From: Pseudolysinimonas yzui
GTDB taxonomy: Bacteria > Actinomycetota > Actinomycetes > Actinomycetales > Microbacteriaceae
DNA: 64,000 bases
Direction: 5' to 3'
Assembly (NCBI RefSeq): GCF_014653215.1
Contig: NZ_BNAI01000001.1
Coordinates: forward strand, 955,012 to 1,019,011
The position numbers and the translations under genes are program-made. The first letter of the stretch is position 1, and every line of letters starts with the position of its first letter. Positions 38,894 to 52,438 of this stretch are shown here, piece after piece. The notes beneath the pieces were generated by a model, which made no database searches, had not been told where the DNA came from, and worked only from the letters and a program-made list of their open reading frames with translations.

Positions 38894-40615
38894 TCAGGTC
38901 CACGTGCCGTGGGCTTGTTCGAGCAGCTCCTTCGCGTGGGCGAGGGCATGCTCGGAGTCGGGCGAACCCGACAGCAGACGCGCCATCTCGAACGCGCGAT
39001 CGTCGGCGTGCACGAGCCGCACGTTGCTCGTCGTGATCGACCCGTCGGTGCCCTTCTCGACGACGAGGTGATTGGTCGAGTACGCGGCGACCTGCGCGAG
39101 GTGGGTGACGACGATGACCTGGGCGGTCTCGGCGAGCCGAGCCAGCCGCCGCCCGATCTCGGTCGCGGAGGCGCCGCCGACCCCGGCATCCACCTCGTCG
39201 AAGACGAACGTCGGCACCGGATCGGATCCCGCGAGGACGACCTCGATCGCGAGCATCACCCGCGACAACTCGCCGCCCGACGCACCCTTGCCGAGGGGAC
39301 GCGGCTCGGCGCCCGGGTGGGGCTGCAGCAGGATCGTCACCTGGTCGTGACCGGTGAGGGTCAGTTCGCGCTCCTCGATCTCGATCGTGAGCCGCGCGTC
39401 GGGCATCGCGAGGGCCTGCAGTTCGGCCGACACCGCCTCCTGCAGGCGGGTCGCCGCCTCGCGACGCAGCTCGGTGAGCCGAGCCGCGAGATCGTGAACC
39501 CGCGCGAGACCCGCCTCGACCTCGGCACCGAGCTGTTCGATGCGGTCGGCGTCGCTGTCGAGTTCGAGCAGCCGCGTGCTGCCCGACTCCAGGTAGTCGA
39601 TGACGTCGTCGAGCGACGGACCGTACCGTCGGATGAGCGCGTTGAGGGTCGCCCGGCGCTCCTGGATGGCCTCCAGTTCGCGCGCCCCGTCGGCATCCAG
39701 ACCCCCCAGGTAGCTCGAGAGCTGGCCGGAGATCTCGGCGAGGGCGAACGACGCCGCGGCGAGCTGATCGGCGATGGGTGCGAGCGCGGTGTCGTGCGCG
39801 ACCACCCGATCGAGCGACCGGCGGGCCGCATCCACCAGCGCTGTCGCATCGGCTCCGTCGGCCCCGCGCCCGTCGCCCAGCTGCGCCGAGATCGCCTCGC
39901 GGGCTTCCGTCGCCGCGACGCGGAGGTCTTCGAGATTGGAGAGACGCTCCGCCTGTTCGGCGAGGGCGACGTCCTCTGCCCGTTGCGGGGCGGCGGCCTC
40001 GATCTCGGCCATCGCCAGCCGCAGATCCTCGGCCTCGCGGGCGCGGCGATCCCGCTCCGCGATGAGCAGGTCGAGTTCGCCGCGATCGGACTGCCAGCGC
40101 TGGAACGCCTCCTGGTAGTCGCCGAGCACCGTCGCCAGCCCGGGCCCGGCGAACCGGTCGAGGGCCTCGCGCTGTGCGACCGCCGACTTCAGCCGGATCT
40201 GATCGGATTGCCCGTGCACGACCACGAGGTGCGGGCTGAGCTCGCCGAGCACGCCGACCGGTGCGGCGCGCCCCCCGACCGTGGCGCGGCTGCGCCCATC
40301 GGCGCCGACCGAGCGACCCAGGATGAGGTGGGCGCGTCCGTCGGCCGCGGTGTCGACGTCGCCGCCGGCATCCCGCACCCGTTCGGCGACGACGCCGTCG
40401 CTCGCGATCTGCCAGTGCCCCTCGACGATGGCCTGCGAACTGCCCGAGCGCACCGCTCCGCTGTCGCCGCGTTCGCCGAGCAGCAACCCGAGCGCCGTGA
40501 CGACCATCGTCTTGCCGGCACCGGTCTCACCGGTCAGCGCCGTGAATCCCGGCCCGAGCGGCAGGCGCGCCTCACCGATCACGCCGAGGTCGCGGATGGA
40601 GATCTCTTCGATCAC
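38894..40615 (-). CDS. recN: DNA repair protein RecN
   Basis: A 573-residue SMC-like double-strand-break repair ATPase. Walker A is ALTGETGAGKTMVVTALGLLLG (about residues 28-49). A long coiled coil spans about residues 150-380. The signature ASGGELSRVMLAIEVVL and Walker B PTFVFDEVDAGVGG follow. The GTG at 40615 overlaps the nadK stop (GTGA). The tlyA-nadK-recN order is conserved in actinobacteria. It ends 68 bases from the pyrG start. Confidence 0.96.
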   Translation of the reverse strand: MIEEISIRDLGVIGEARLPLGPGFTALTGETGAGKTMVVTALGLLLGERGDSGAVRSGSSQAIVEGHWQIASDGVVAERVRDAGGDVDTAADGRAHLILGRSVGADGRSRATVGGRAAPVGVLGELSPHLVVVHGQSDQIRLKSAVAQREALDRFAGPGLATVLGDYQEAFQRWQSDRGELDLLIAERDRRAREAEDLRLAMAEIEAAAPQRAEDVALAEQAERLSNLEDLRVAATEAREAISAQLGDGRGADGADATALVDAARRSLDRVVAHDTALAPIADQLAAASFALAEISGQLSSYLGGLDADGARELEAIQERRATLNALIRRYGPSLDDVIDYLESGSTRLLELDSDADRIEQLGAEVEAGLARVHDLAARLTELRREAATRLQEAVSAELQALAMPDARLTIEIEERELTLTGHDQVTILLQPHPGAEPRPLGKGASGGELSRVMLAIEVVLAGSDPVPTFVFDEVDAGVGGASATEIGRRLARLAETAQVIVVTHLAQVAAYSTNHLVVEKGTDGSITTSNVRLVHADDRAFEMARLLSGSPDSEHALAHAKELLEQAHGTWT

Positions 40616-41580
40616 GAGCGGCCGCTCTTCTCTGCGGATCGGCCCCCGGCCGTCTCCTCCGAGGTCGGGCCGCGCCACCCGGCGACGGGAAGGCCGAACT
40701 TGTTGACCAGCCGTTCGGCGAACGGCCGCGGGCTGAGTCGCGCGAGGCGCACCGGAATCGGCGACCGCCGCACGATGACGCGCGCCGCCGCCGGCAGTTC
40801 GAAGGTGCGACGCCCGTCGGCCCACAGCACGCCCGTGCCCGGCGTGCGGCGCAGCAGCTCGACGGCGAGGGCCGACTCCGGGCCGACGACGAGCGGGCGG
40901 GCGAAGAGAGCGTGCGCCGACAACGGCACCATGAGCAGCGCTTCGACGGTGGGCCAGACGACCGGGCCGCCCGCCGAGAACGAGTAGGCGGTGGAGCCGG
41001 TGGGCGTCGACATGACCACCCCGTCGCAGCCGAAGGTCGAGATCGGGCGACCGTCGACCTCGATGGCGACTTCGAGCGAGCGTTCCCGGCTGGCCTTCTC
41101 GACGGACGCCTCGTTGAGGGCCCAGGTCTCGTAGACCACCTCGGAGTCGACCTTGACCCGCACCGAGACCGTCATGCGTTCCTCGACGACGTAGTCGCGG
41201 GCGAGTGCCCGCTCGACGGTGGCGTGGAGGTCGTCGCGCTCCGCTTCCGCGAGGAACCCGACATGACCCAGGTTGACGCCGAGCAGCGGAGCGTCGCACC
41301 CGCGAGCCAGTTCGGCGGCCCGCAGGATGGTGCCGTCGCCGCCGAGCACGATCACCAGCTCGAGGTCTTCTTGGGCGACATGGGTGCCGAGGATCGCCAC
41401 CGGTTCGAGGTCGGGAGCGCTCGCGACGAGATCGCGATGTTCGTCGGACGAGAGCACCGGCGTGATGCCCGCCTCGAGCAACTGCCGGCAGACCGCGACC
41501 CCGGCCTCCAGGGAATCGGGTCGCCCGGTGTGCGCGACGACGAGGATGTGGCGGTGCTCGCCACTGCCGAGCTCAGACAC
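40612..41580 (-). CDS. nadK: NAD kinase
   Basis: A 322-residue ATP/polyphosphate NAD kinase producing NADP. The GGDG motif lies in VIVLGGDGTILRAAEL and the substrate region is VMSTPTGSTAYSFSAGGPVVWP. NEASVEK and the LVVGPESALAVEL segment are typical. The GTG start at 41580 is 23 bases after tlyA. A C-terminal Arg/Ser/Gly-rich tail of about 25 residues extends past the family core. Confidence 0.95.
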   Translation of the reverse strand: MSELGSGEHRHILVVAHTGRPDSLEAGVAVCRQLLEAGITPVLSSDEHRDLVASAPDLEPVAILGTHVAQEDLELVIVLGGDGTILRAAELARGCDAPLLGVNLGHVGFLAEAERDDLHATVERALARDYVVEERMTVSVRVKVDSEVVYETWALNEASVEKASRERSLEVAIEVDGRPISTFGCDGVVMSTPTGSTAYSFSAGGPVVWPTVEALLMVPLSAHALFARPLVVGPESALAVELLRRTPGTGVLWADGRRTFELPAAARVIVRRSPIPVRLARLSPRPFAERLVNKFGLPVAGWRGPTSEETAGGRSAEKSGRS

Positions 41581-41603
41581 GGGTTCCTCCAACGTCGGGC
41601 GCC

Positions 41604-42410
41604 CTACGGCAGGGCACCGATCACGCTCTCCCATTCTGGGGGATGGGATCCGACAGCGGTTCGCGCCCAGAGCAGATACTCCTGATTGCCGTTGCCGCCG
41701 AGCACTGGGGAGGGGACGATGCCCGCGGTGGCGAGTCCGGCATCCCAGGCCGCCCAGACCACCCCGCTGACCGCGTCGTGCCGCAGCGCACGATCGCGCA
41801 CGATGCCTTCGCGCACCCCCTGCCTGCCCACCTCGAACTGCGGTTTCACCAGCAGCACGAAGTCGACGGGCGCGGCCGCGGCGGCGACGGTCGCGACCAG
41901 CGCCGGGATCACCTGGGTCAGCGAGATGAACGACAGATCGGCGACGACGAGGTCGGGGCGCTCGGGGGTTCCGGATGCGGCGGCGAGACCGGCGGCATCG
42001 AGCGTGCGCGCGTTGACCCCTTCGATCACCCGCACCCGCGGGTCGGCACGCACCGTCGGCGCCAGCTGCCCGTGACCGACGTCGAGGGCGATGACCTCGC
42101 GGGCGCCGCGCTCGAGTAGCACCTGCGTGAATCCACCAGTCGACGCGCCGACGTCGAGAGCGAGCCGCCCCGCCGGATCGACGTCGAACGCGTCGAGCGC
42201 ACCGACGAGTTTGAGGGCCGCGCGGCTGACGTACCGGTTCTCGCCCTCGATCGCGAGCTCGGCATCCGCGCTCACCTTCGTGGCGGGCTTCGCGACCGCC
42301 CGCCCGTCGACGCGCACCCGCCCCTCCTCGATCGCGGCGACCGCGAGGGCGCGCGACCGGGCGAGGCCGCGGCGCACGAGTTCGGCGTCGAGGCGGGCGT
42401 CGGACGGCAC
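41604..42410 (-). CDS. tlyA: TlyA-family rRNA 2'-O-methyltransferase
   Basis: A 268-residue protein with an N-terminal S4 domain ([22 protein letters not shown]) and an FtsJ-like methyltransferase domain. Its SAM site is LALDVGASTGGFTQVLLERGA, and the K-D-K-E tetrad includes SRAALK, VADLSFISL and VKPQFEVG. TlyA methylates 16S rRNA C1409 and 23S C1920 in mycobacteria, where its loss gives capreomycin resistance. The GTG start at 42410 is two bases after the stop of a 57-residue ORF. Whether it modifies one or both rRNAs here depends on domain details not resolved by eye. Confidence 0.94.
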   Translation of the reverse strand: MPSDARLDAELVRRGLARSRALAVAAIEEGRVRVDGRAVAKPATKVSADAELAIEGENRYVSRAALKLVGALDAFDVDPAGRLALDVGASTGGFTQVLLERGAREVIALDVGHGQLAPTVRADPRVRVIEGVNARTLDAAGLAAASGTPERPDLVVADLSFISLTQVIPALVATVAAAAAPVDFVLLVKPQFEVGRQGVREGIVRDRALRHDAVSGVVWAAWDAGLATAGIVPSPVLGGNGNQEYLLWARTAVGSHPPEWESVIGALP

Positions 42411-42412
42411 GA

Positions 42413-42586
42413 CTATGCCGTCGGGCGGGTTTCGCCGCCGCGGGCATCGCCGGACTCGAGCGTCGCGCGCAGCTCTTCGTAGACCTGCGCGAGGTGCTCG
42501 GCCCGCGACTCGAGCGGCTGATCCTCGATGACCTTCAGCCGGGAGAGCAGCGCGCTGCCGTCGTTCTCGTACTCCGCGACGGTCAT
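42413..42586 (-). CDS. hypothetical 57-residue protein
   Basis: A short acidic ORF (begins MTVAEYENDGSALLSRLKV) between the HAD phosphatase and tlyA. Its ATG overlaps the upstream stop (ATGA) and its stop is two bases from the tlyA GTG, so it is embedded in the operon. It is predicted to be helical with no membrane segment. Small ORFs in this position occur in other actinobacteria. Function is unknown. Confidence 0.75.
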   Translation of the reverse strand: MTVAEYENDGSALLSRLKVIEDQPLESRAEHLAQVYEELRATLESGDARGGETRPTA

Positions 42587-43644
42587 GATCCCCACGATAG
42601 CTGCGACGCGTAGAGCTCGGGGGCGACCTCGAGGGCGTAGATCGGCGTGCCGGAACCCCAGATGGCGGCAGCCGCGGCACGCAGCACGTCGAGCGGACTC
42701 CCGACCCGCGCCAGCGAGACCGCCCGGCCCTCGACCTTGACCACCGCGGTGCCGACGGTCACGAGCTTCGCGCCCCGTTTCTCGGTCGCCGTCGCCGTCG
42801 GATAGGGCGCGAACAGGTCGCGCAGATCGCCGAGCAGGAACGTGGGACGCGAGTCCGGGTCGGCGGCGAGCACCTGCTTCGGGCCGTCGATCCCGGTCAG
42901 CACGAGGGCCGACGCCATCCCGGCGCGGTTGGCGCCGACGATGTCGGTGTCGAGCCGGTCGCCGACGACCAGGGCAGCCGATGCCGCGAAGCGGGTCGCC
43001 GCGGCGTCGAAGATCGCGCGCTCCGGCTTGCCCGCCACGACGGGGAGGCGCCCCACGGCCGTGTGCACCGCCGAGACGAGGGTTCCGTTGCCGGGAGCCG
43101 TGCCGCGGGCCTGCGGAATCGTCCAGTCGGTGTTGGTCGCGACCCACGGGATGCCCTCGGCCCCGTCGGGCGCGCGCAGTGCGTACGCCGCCTCCGCGAG
43201 GTCGGTCCAGGCGACGTGCGGCGCGAAACCCTGGATGACGGCGGCCGGCGCGTCGTCGGCGGAGCGCACGACGATGAAGCCGGCGCGCTCGACCTCGGTC
43301 ACGAGACCGTCGCCGCCGACGACGAGGATGCGGCTACCCGGCGCGACGAGGTCGGCGAGCAGCTTCACCGCCGCCTGGGGCGACGTGACGACATCGTTCG
43401 GTGCCACCGTCAGCCCGAGATCGGTCAGATGGGATGCGACCGTCGCGTCGGTGCGCGAGGCGTTGTTGGTGAGGTAGCCGACCCGCAGCGAGGCGTGTAC
43501 CCGGTTGAGGCTCTCGACCGCGTGCGGGATGGCGTCGGCACCCCGGTAGACGACCCCGTCGAGGTCGGCGAGCAGAACGTCGACACCGTCGAGAGGCGTG
43601 CCGCGGAACGGCGCCCCGGTCGGCGTGCGCTCAGTGCGCGACAT
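42583..43644 (-). CDS. HAD-IIA family sugar-phosphate phosphatase
   Basis: A 353-residue HAD hydrolase of the NagD/PGP type. Catalytic motif I is LLADLDGVVYRGADAIPHA, motif II is YLTNNASRT, the Lys is in VAGKPERAIFDAA and motif III is VGDRLDTDIVGANRAGM. The C-terminal 80 residues past LLGDLRDLFAPYP form an extra region rich in Val/Ala, seen in actinobacterial members next to tlyA. The substrate may be a phosphorylated metabolite such as glycerol 3-phosphate, but this is inference. It overlaps the TPR-like gene by 14 bases. Confidence 0.9.
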   Translation of the reverse strand: MSRTERTPTGAPFRGTPLDGVDVLLADLDGVVYRGADAIPHAVESLNRVHASLRVGYLTNNASRTDATVASHLTDLGLTVAPNDVVTSPQAAVKLLADLVAPGSRILVVGGDGLVTEVERAGFIVVRSADDAPAAVIQGFAPHVAWTDLAEAAYALRAPDGAEGIPWVATNTDWTIPQARGTAPGNGTLVSAVHTAVGRLPVVAGKPERAIFDAAATRFAASAALVVGDRLDTDIVGANRAGMASALVLTGIDGPKQVLAADPDSRPTFLLGDLRDLFAPYPTATATEKRGAKLVTVGTAVVKVEGRAVSLARVGSPLDVLRAAAAAIWGSGTPIYALEVAPELYASQLSWGS

Positions 43645-44692
43645 CCGGATCCCAGTCCTCGTCGATGATCTCGACCGTGTCCTCGCCCTCCGGAATCGCC
43701 GCGCGCTCCAGCGCGATCGTCGCCCGGTCGGAACGCTGCCACCACTGCTCGGCCTCCTCGGCGCGGCCGAGGTCCTCGAGCACCGTCGCGTACGCGTCGA
43801 ACAGCGCCGGGCTCCAGAGGTAGGCGCGTTCCGGGTCGAGCTGGGGGATCTGCAACTCGGTGAGAGCGGCCTCGGGCTGGCCGAGGTCGAGCCGGGCACC
43901 CGACATCGCGATCGCCAGAGCCACCTGCACGGGAACATCCAGCGAAGTTCGAGGAACCGAGCGTCCGAGCTCGAGCGCCTTCTCGGGGCGCCCGATGCCG
44001 CGTTCGCTGTCGACCATCAGCGGAAGCTGATCGTCGCGGCCCGAGATGCGGCGGTAGGTGCGCAACTCCCGGAGCGCGAGCTCGAATGCACCGAGCGCGT
44101 ATGCGGTGATGCCGACGGACTCACGCACGACGGCGATCCGTCCCGCCCGTCGACCGGCAGCCAGCGCGTGCTTGTGGGCCAGCTCCGGATCGTCGTCGAT
44201 CAGGCGGCCGGCCATCACGAGGTGCCGGGCGACCCAGTCGGCGTTGTCTTTGCTGAGGGTCTTGAGTTCGGCGCGGGCGACCTTGTCGAGCAGGTTCGCC
44301 GTGACATCGTCGGGAATCTCGGGGTCGTCGTGCCGCGGGCGATCGTCGTCCTCACGGGGACGGGGCGGGCGGCGGTCGGCACCGCCCGCCGGCCGGCCGG
44401 ACGCCCGGTCGAACGGCTTGCGGTCGAACGGCTTGCGCTCCCCGGGGGTCGCCCGGTCGAACGGCTTGCGGTCCGCCGACCCGCCCTCACGGGGCTTGCG
44501 GTCGTACGGTTTGCCTTCGGTCGGCTTCCCGTCTGCGGGCTTCCGGTCGTAGGGCTTCCGGTCGTAAGGCTTCCGCTCCGCCGGCTTGCCGTCCGTCGGC
44601 TTCCGGTCATACGGCTTGCGGTCGGCCGGCTTGCCGGTCGGCGGTTTGCGATCGGTGCGCGGCTTCGGCCGACGTGACGACGGGTCGCTCAT
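43631..44692 (-). CDS. TPR-like protein with basic DRKPYDRKP-repeat N-terminus
   Basis: A 353-residue protein in two parts. Residues 1-105 are a disordered, basic low-complexity tail built on variations of DRKPYDRKP, TDGKPAERKP and DRKPFDR. Residues 120-345 are helical with a tetratricopeptide character (AVVRESVGITAYALGAFELALRELRTYRRI, AYATVLEDLGRAEEAEQWW). It ends with an acidic stretch EIIDEDWDPDVAH. AGGAG is five bases before the ATG. It is the first gene of the HAD-tlyA-nadK-recN run and lies just beyond the rRNA operon terminator. An RNA- or ribosome-related role is plausible but unproven. Confidence 0.8.
   Translation of the reverse strand: MSDPSSRRPKPRTDRKPPTGKPADRKPYDRKPTDGKPAERKPYDRKPYDRKPADGKPTEGKPYDRKPREGGSADRKPFDRATPGERKPFDRKPFDRASGRPAGGADRRPPRPREDDDRPRHDDPEIPDDVTANLLDKVARAELKTLSKDNADWVARHLVMAGRLIDDDPELAHKHALAAGRRAGRIAVVRESVGITAYALGAFELALRELRTYRRISGRDDQLPLMVDSERGIGRPEKALELGRSVPRTSLDVPVQVALAIAMSGARLDLGQPEAALTELQIPQLDPERAYLWSPALFDAYATVLEDLGRAEEAEQWWQRSDRATIALERAAIPEGEDTVEIIDEDWDPDVAH
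44380..44660 (-). repeat. degenerate tandem repeats encoding DRKP/YDRKP units
   Basis: Short in-frame repeats (about 9-24 bases, core AAGCCGTACGACCGCAAGCC on the coding strand with variation) fill the N-terminal coding region of the TPR-like gene. They encode basic units centred on DRKP. The unit length is always a multiple of three, which fits a selected protein repeat rather than a noncoding array. Confidence 0.7.
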
Positions 44693-44727
44693 CGGGGCTC
44701 CTGTGATTCACAAAGGGTGGTTAACGA

Positions 44728-44764
44728 AGAAAGGGGTTACCCGGCATGCGGGTAACCCCTTTCT
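44728..44764 (-). terminator. rRNA operon terminator hairpin
   Basis: A perfect 16-bp inverted repeat (AGAAAGGGGTTACCCG, 44728-44743, with its complement at 44749-44764) around a five-base loop. It lies just beyond the 5S gene and before the TPR-like gene. The distal arm ends in TTTCT, giving a short U-rich 3' flank in the minus direction. Confidence 0.85.
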
Positions 44765-44771
44765 GAAAGAA

Positions 44772-44889
44772 GTCCGGCGGTGTCCTACTCTCCCACAAGG
44801 TCGCCCTTGCAGTACCATCGGCGCAGAAGGTCTTAGCTTCCGGGTTCGGAATGTGACCGGGCGTTTCCCCTTCGCTATGGCCGCCGTAA
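44772..44889 (-). rRNA. rrf: 5S ribosomal RNA
   Basis: The minus strand reads GTTACGGCGGCCATAGC at its 5' end and GAGAGTAGGACACCGCCGGAC at its 3' end, whose termini pair as helix I. Length is close to the usual 117-120. Ends are judged by this pairing and may be off by one or two bases. Confidence 0.92.
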
Positions 44890-45025
44890 CACTATTGACT
44901 TAGCCTATTTGCCGTTCGATTCAGCCCGAAGGGCCTCTCGAATTCGGCGCTCTCGACCGTACGTCAAGAGCTACAAGTGGACGCGAGCAGCAATCTGTTT
45001 TCACAGACCATGCAAAACTGTGTGT

Positions 45026-50144
<5,119 letters not shown>

Positions 50145-50392
50145 GGTTTGGTAGCACGCGATCCGAAGACCGCGGCAAACCGGTGCGCACCTCGACCGGA
50201 ATGGGTCGAGAGTGCGCGAGTTGATCTGACTAAAGGATTGTCTACTGACAATCCGTCAATCCAAAGGAATCTCTATCGATGACCGAAGTCACCGACGGAG
50301 GTATTTGGCATTTGACATAGTGCACGCTGTTGAGTTCTCAAGGATCGGGCGCGCCAGAACCGTGACCGTTTCGGGATGGGGTTCAGGGCAAC
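50145..50392 (-). other. rRNA leader with boxA element
   Basis: Untranslated leader of about 250 bases between the predicted P2 start and mature 16S. TTGAGAACTCAACAGCGTGC on the minus strand (50323-50342) shares TGAGAACT with the spacer boxA and is the likely Nus antitermination signal. No coding region is supported here. Confidence 0.75.
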
Positions 50393-50398
50393 TGCTCT

Positions 50399-50426
50399 AA
50401 CCTACCAGCGCGGGCATGCGTGTCAA
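50399..50426 (-). promoter_or_regulatory. rRNA promoter P2
   Basis: On the minus strand, TTGACA (50421-50426) and TAGGTT (50399-50404) are separated by 16 bases. The -35 is perfect and the -10 is weaker. It directs transcription towards 16S. Confidence 0.7.
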
Positions 50427-50468
50427 GCGACACGCCGAACCGATGCGGTTCCTCGCGCTGGGCTCCCC

Positions 50469-50497
50469 ACTCTAGCTCGTCTGGCCGCGCTTGTCAG
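50469..50497 (-). promoter_or_regulatory. rRNA promoter P1
   Basis: On the minus strand, CTGACA (50492-50497) and TAGAGT (50469-50474) are separated by 17 bases. It lies about 70 bases upstream of P2 in the same orientation. Tandem rRNA promoters are usual in actinobacteria. The remaining 180 bases up to 50680 show no coding feature. Confidence 0.7.
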
Positions 50498-50680
50498 CAC
50501 GGATCCTGGCGATCCTTCGAGGGGAGGTGTCCCACTTGAGGCCCGGATGCTCCAGCGGCGTTGTTCACACTGCGGCTTCCGGCACCTTTGGGGTGACGAG
50601 TGACAAAGTTACGGGACGATCGGCGCTCCACCAAATCGAGCCTGCATCCCGGGCGTGTCGCCCCGCAGATGCCCGGAAAA

Positions 50681-52357
50681 TCAGGGCTCGAGGCAGTAGG
50701 TCGTGTACCAGCCGGCCACACCCGACTGCGCTTCGGCAGCCGCGATCTGGGTCTGGTTCGCGGCGTCGTCGACCGTGCGGGCCTCGGTGACCGCGTCGAT
50801 GATGGTCTGACCCCGTTCCGCGAGCAGTTCCATCCCCGTGCGCAGGTCGGCCGGCGAACTCGGCGCCAGCGTCGTCCAGCGATCGGTCCAGGCCTGCATG
50901 AGGGTGAGCGACTCGCTGACGGAGGCACCGGGCGCCGGCCACCCGAGCGTCGGTGGAGTCACCATTGTCGGGTCGGCTTCGGCTGCGGCGCAGAACTCCG
51001 CGCTGGCCGCGGCGATCTCCGCATGCTCCAACTGGTCGGCACGAATGGTCCAGAGGGCGTAGGCGGCGATTCCGGCGGCGATCGTCGAGATCACGCCGAG
51101 GACGAGCGAGGCACGCACCACCCCGATGAGCCAACCGCGACGTCGTCCACTGCGCACGGCGTTGACGATCGCGAGGATGAGCCCGAGCGGACCGGCGACG
51201 ACGGCGAGCAGGAGCCCGACCTTCTCCCCCGCCGTCGACCTCTCGAGGTCTTCGGGGGTCTCGACGGCGGCCGTTGCGCTCGGCAGGAGCGGGCCGGGCG
51301 GGAAGACCGTGGCGGGCACCGCAGGCTCCGACCGCACGAGCGGATGGTCGGGGTAGGTCGGCTCCACCGGCGCCGCAACCAGCGGGGGTTCGGCAAGCGC
51401 GGGCGGGCTGCCGAACGCGAAGTCGGGCGGCGCATCCTGGGGTGCCTGGGGTGTCACCGACGGCGGGTACGCGGGTGGCGGGTACGCGGGTGGCGGGTAC
51501 TCCGGCGCGGGAGTGGCTGCGGGCGGGTACGCGGGTGGGGGGTACGCCGCGGGGGCCTCGTACGGCGAAGGCGGCGCATAGGCCGCGGGCGCCTCTGCTG
51601 CGGGAGGCGGCTCGTACGGAGGCGGCTCGAAGGCAGCGGGCGGTTGGTACGCGGGCGGCTCGTATGCCGGAGGCGGCTCGTATGCAGGAGGCGCCTCGTA
51701 CGCGGCGGGCGGCTCGTATGCCGGAGGCGGCTGGTACGCGGCAGGTGCCTCGTACGTCGAACGCGGCTCGAACCCGGAAGGCGGCTCGTAGGCGGGAACT
51801 TCCGGGTACGCGGTCGGCGGGGAGGGCTGAGCCGTGGCCGGGGCGGAGGGGAACGCGGCTGCGGGGTCGAGACCCGCCGGGAATTGCGCCGTCGGAGGGT
51901 AGCTCGGCGCGGGGGCCGGCAGATCGTAGGTCTGCGGCGTCGAGGGGGCCGCTGCCGGGGCGGGCAGGTCGTACGACGGCGGCACCTGCGGGGCGGGAGC
52001 CGGCATGTCGTACGCGGGAGACGCGGGCGGCGGTTGATAGGTCTGAGGTTCGTAGCTCGGCGGCTCGTAGGCCGGCGGCTCGTAGGCGGGCGCGGCGAAG
52101 GCAGGCGGCTCGTACGTCGGCGCCTCGTAGGCGGGCGGGGCCGCGGGCATGGATGCCGGAGCGTCGCTCGGCGCAAGGCCCGGATACTGCGGCGCGGCCG
52201 CGGCGGGTGCTCCGGTCGGCGAAGGCGGCGCGGCCGTGGCTTGGGGTTCCGGCTCGGATGGCGCGGCCGTGCGGCGCGGACCGGGCTCGGTCTGCGGGGT
52301 GACTCCCCCGAACAGCGCGGCCAGGCCGTCGCTGTCGTCGTCGTTGTTGAAACTCAC
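50681..52357 (-). CDS. Tyr/Pro-repeat membrane protein (DUF4190-like core)
   Basis: A 558-residue protein. The first ~350 residues are disordered and dominated by YEPPA/YEPPP units (about residues 70-310). Two hydrophobic helices follow, VGLLLAVVAGPLGLILAIVNAV and RASLVLGVISTIAAGIAAYALW, in a DUF4190-like arrangement. A soluble, probably extracytoplasmic domain of ~120 residues ends in GVAGWYTTYCLEP with two Cys. The GTG start follows a GGAGG-type ribosome site. It is likely a membrane-anchored cell-envelope protein. Function is unknown; Tyr residues in the repeat could be modified. Confidence 0.8.
   Translation of the reverse strand: MSFNNDDDSDGLAALFGGVTPQTEPGPRRTAAPSEPEPQATAAPPSPTGAPAAAAPQYPGLAPSDAPASMPAAPPAYEAPTYEPPAFAAPAYEPPAYEPPSYEPQTYQPPPASPAYDMPAPAPQVPPSYDLPAPAAAPSTPQTYDLPAPAPSYPPTAQFPAGLDPAAAFPSAPATAQPSPPTAYPEVPAYEPPSGFEPRSTYEAPAAYQPPPAYEPPAAYEAPPAYEPPPAYEPPAYQPPAAFEPPPYEPPPAAEAPAAYAPPSPYEAPAAYPPPAYPPAATPAPEYPPPAYPPPAYPPSVTPQAPQDAPPDFAFGSPPALAEPPLVAAPVEPTYPDHPLVRSEPAVPATVFPPGPLLPSATAAVETPEDLERSTAGEKVGLLLAVVAGPLGLILAIVNAVRSGRRRGWLIGVVRASLVLGVISTIAAGIAAYALWTIRADQLEHAEIAAASAEFCAAAEADPTMVTPPTLGWPAPGASVSESLTLMQAWTDRWTTLAPSSPADLRTGMELLAERGQTIIDAVTEARTVDDAANQTQIAAAEAQSGVAGWYTTYCLEP
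51450..52140 (-). repeat. degenerate tandem repeats encoding YEPP units
   Basis: Repeated in-frame segments of 15-30 bases, with cores such as TACGAGCCGCC on the coding strand, encode YEPPA, YEPPP and YQPPA. They lie entirely within the Tyr/Pro-repeat gene. Unit number may vary between strains through slippage. Confidence 0.75.
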
Positions 52358-52438
52358 TTCACCCTCCCCCGCGAGCCTAGGCGACTCTCGTATCCAGGGG
52401 GTTACGGAAGCCCGAGCGTCCCGTGGGCATCGCCCCGA

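Noticed and set aside
44380-44660. Regular repeats that could suggest a CRISPR array
   Set aside because: Units are short, degenerate, multiples of three and in frame with a protein repeat; there are no unique spacers and no cas genes.
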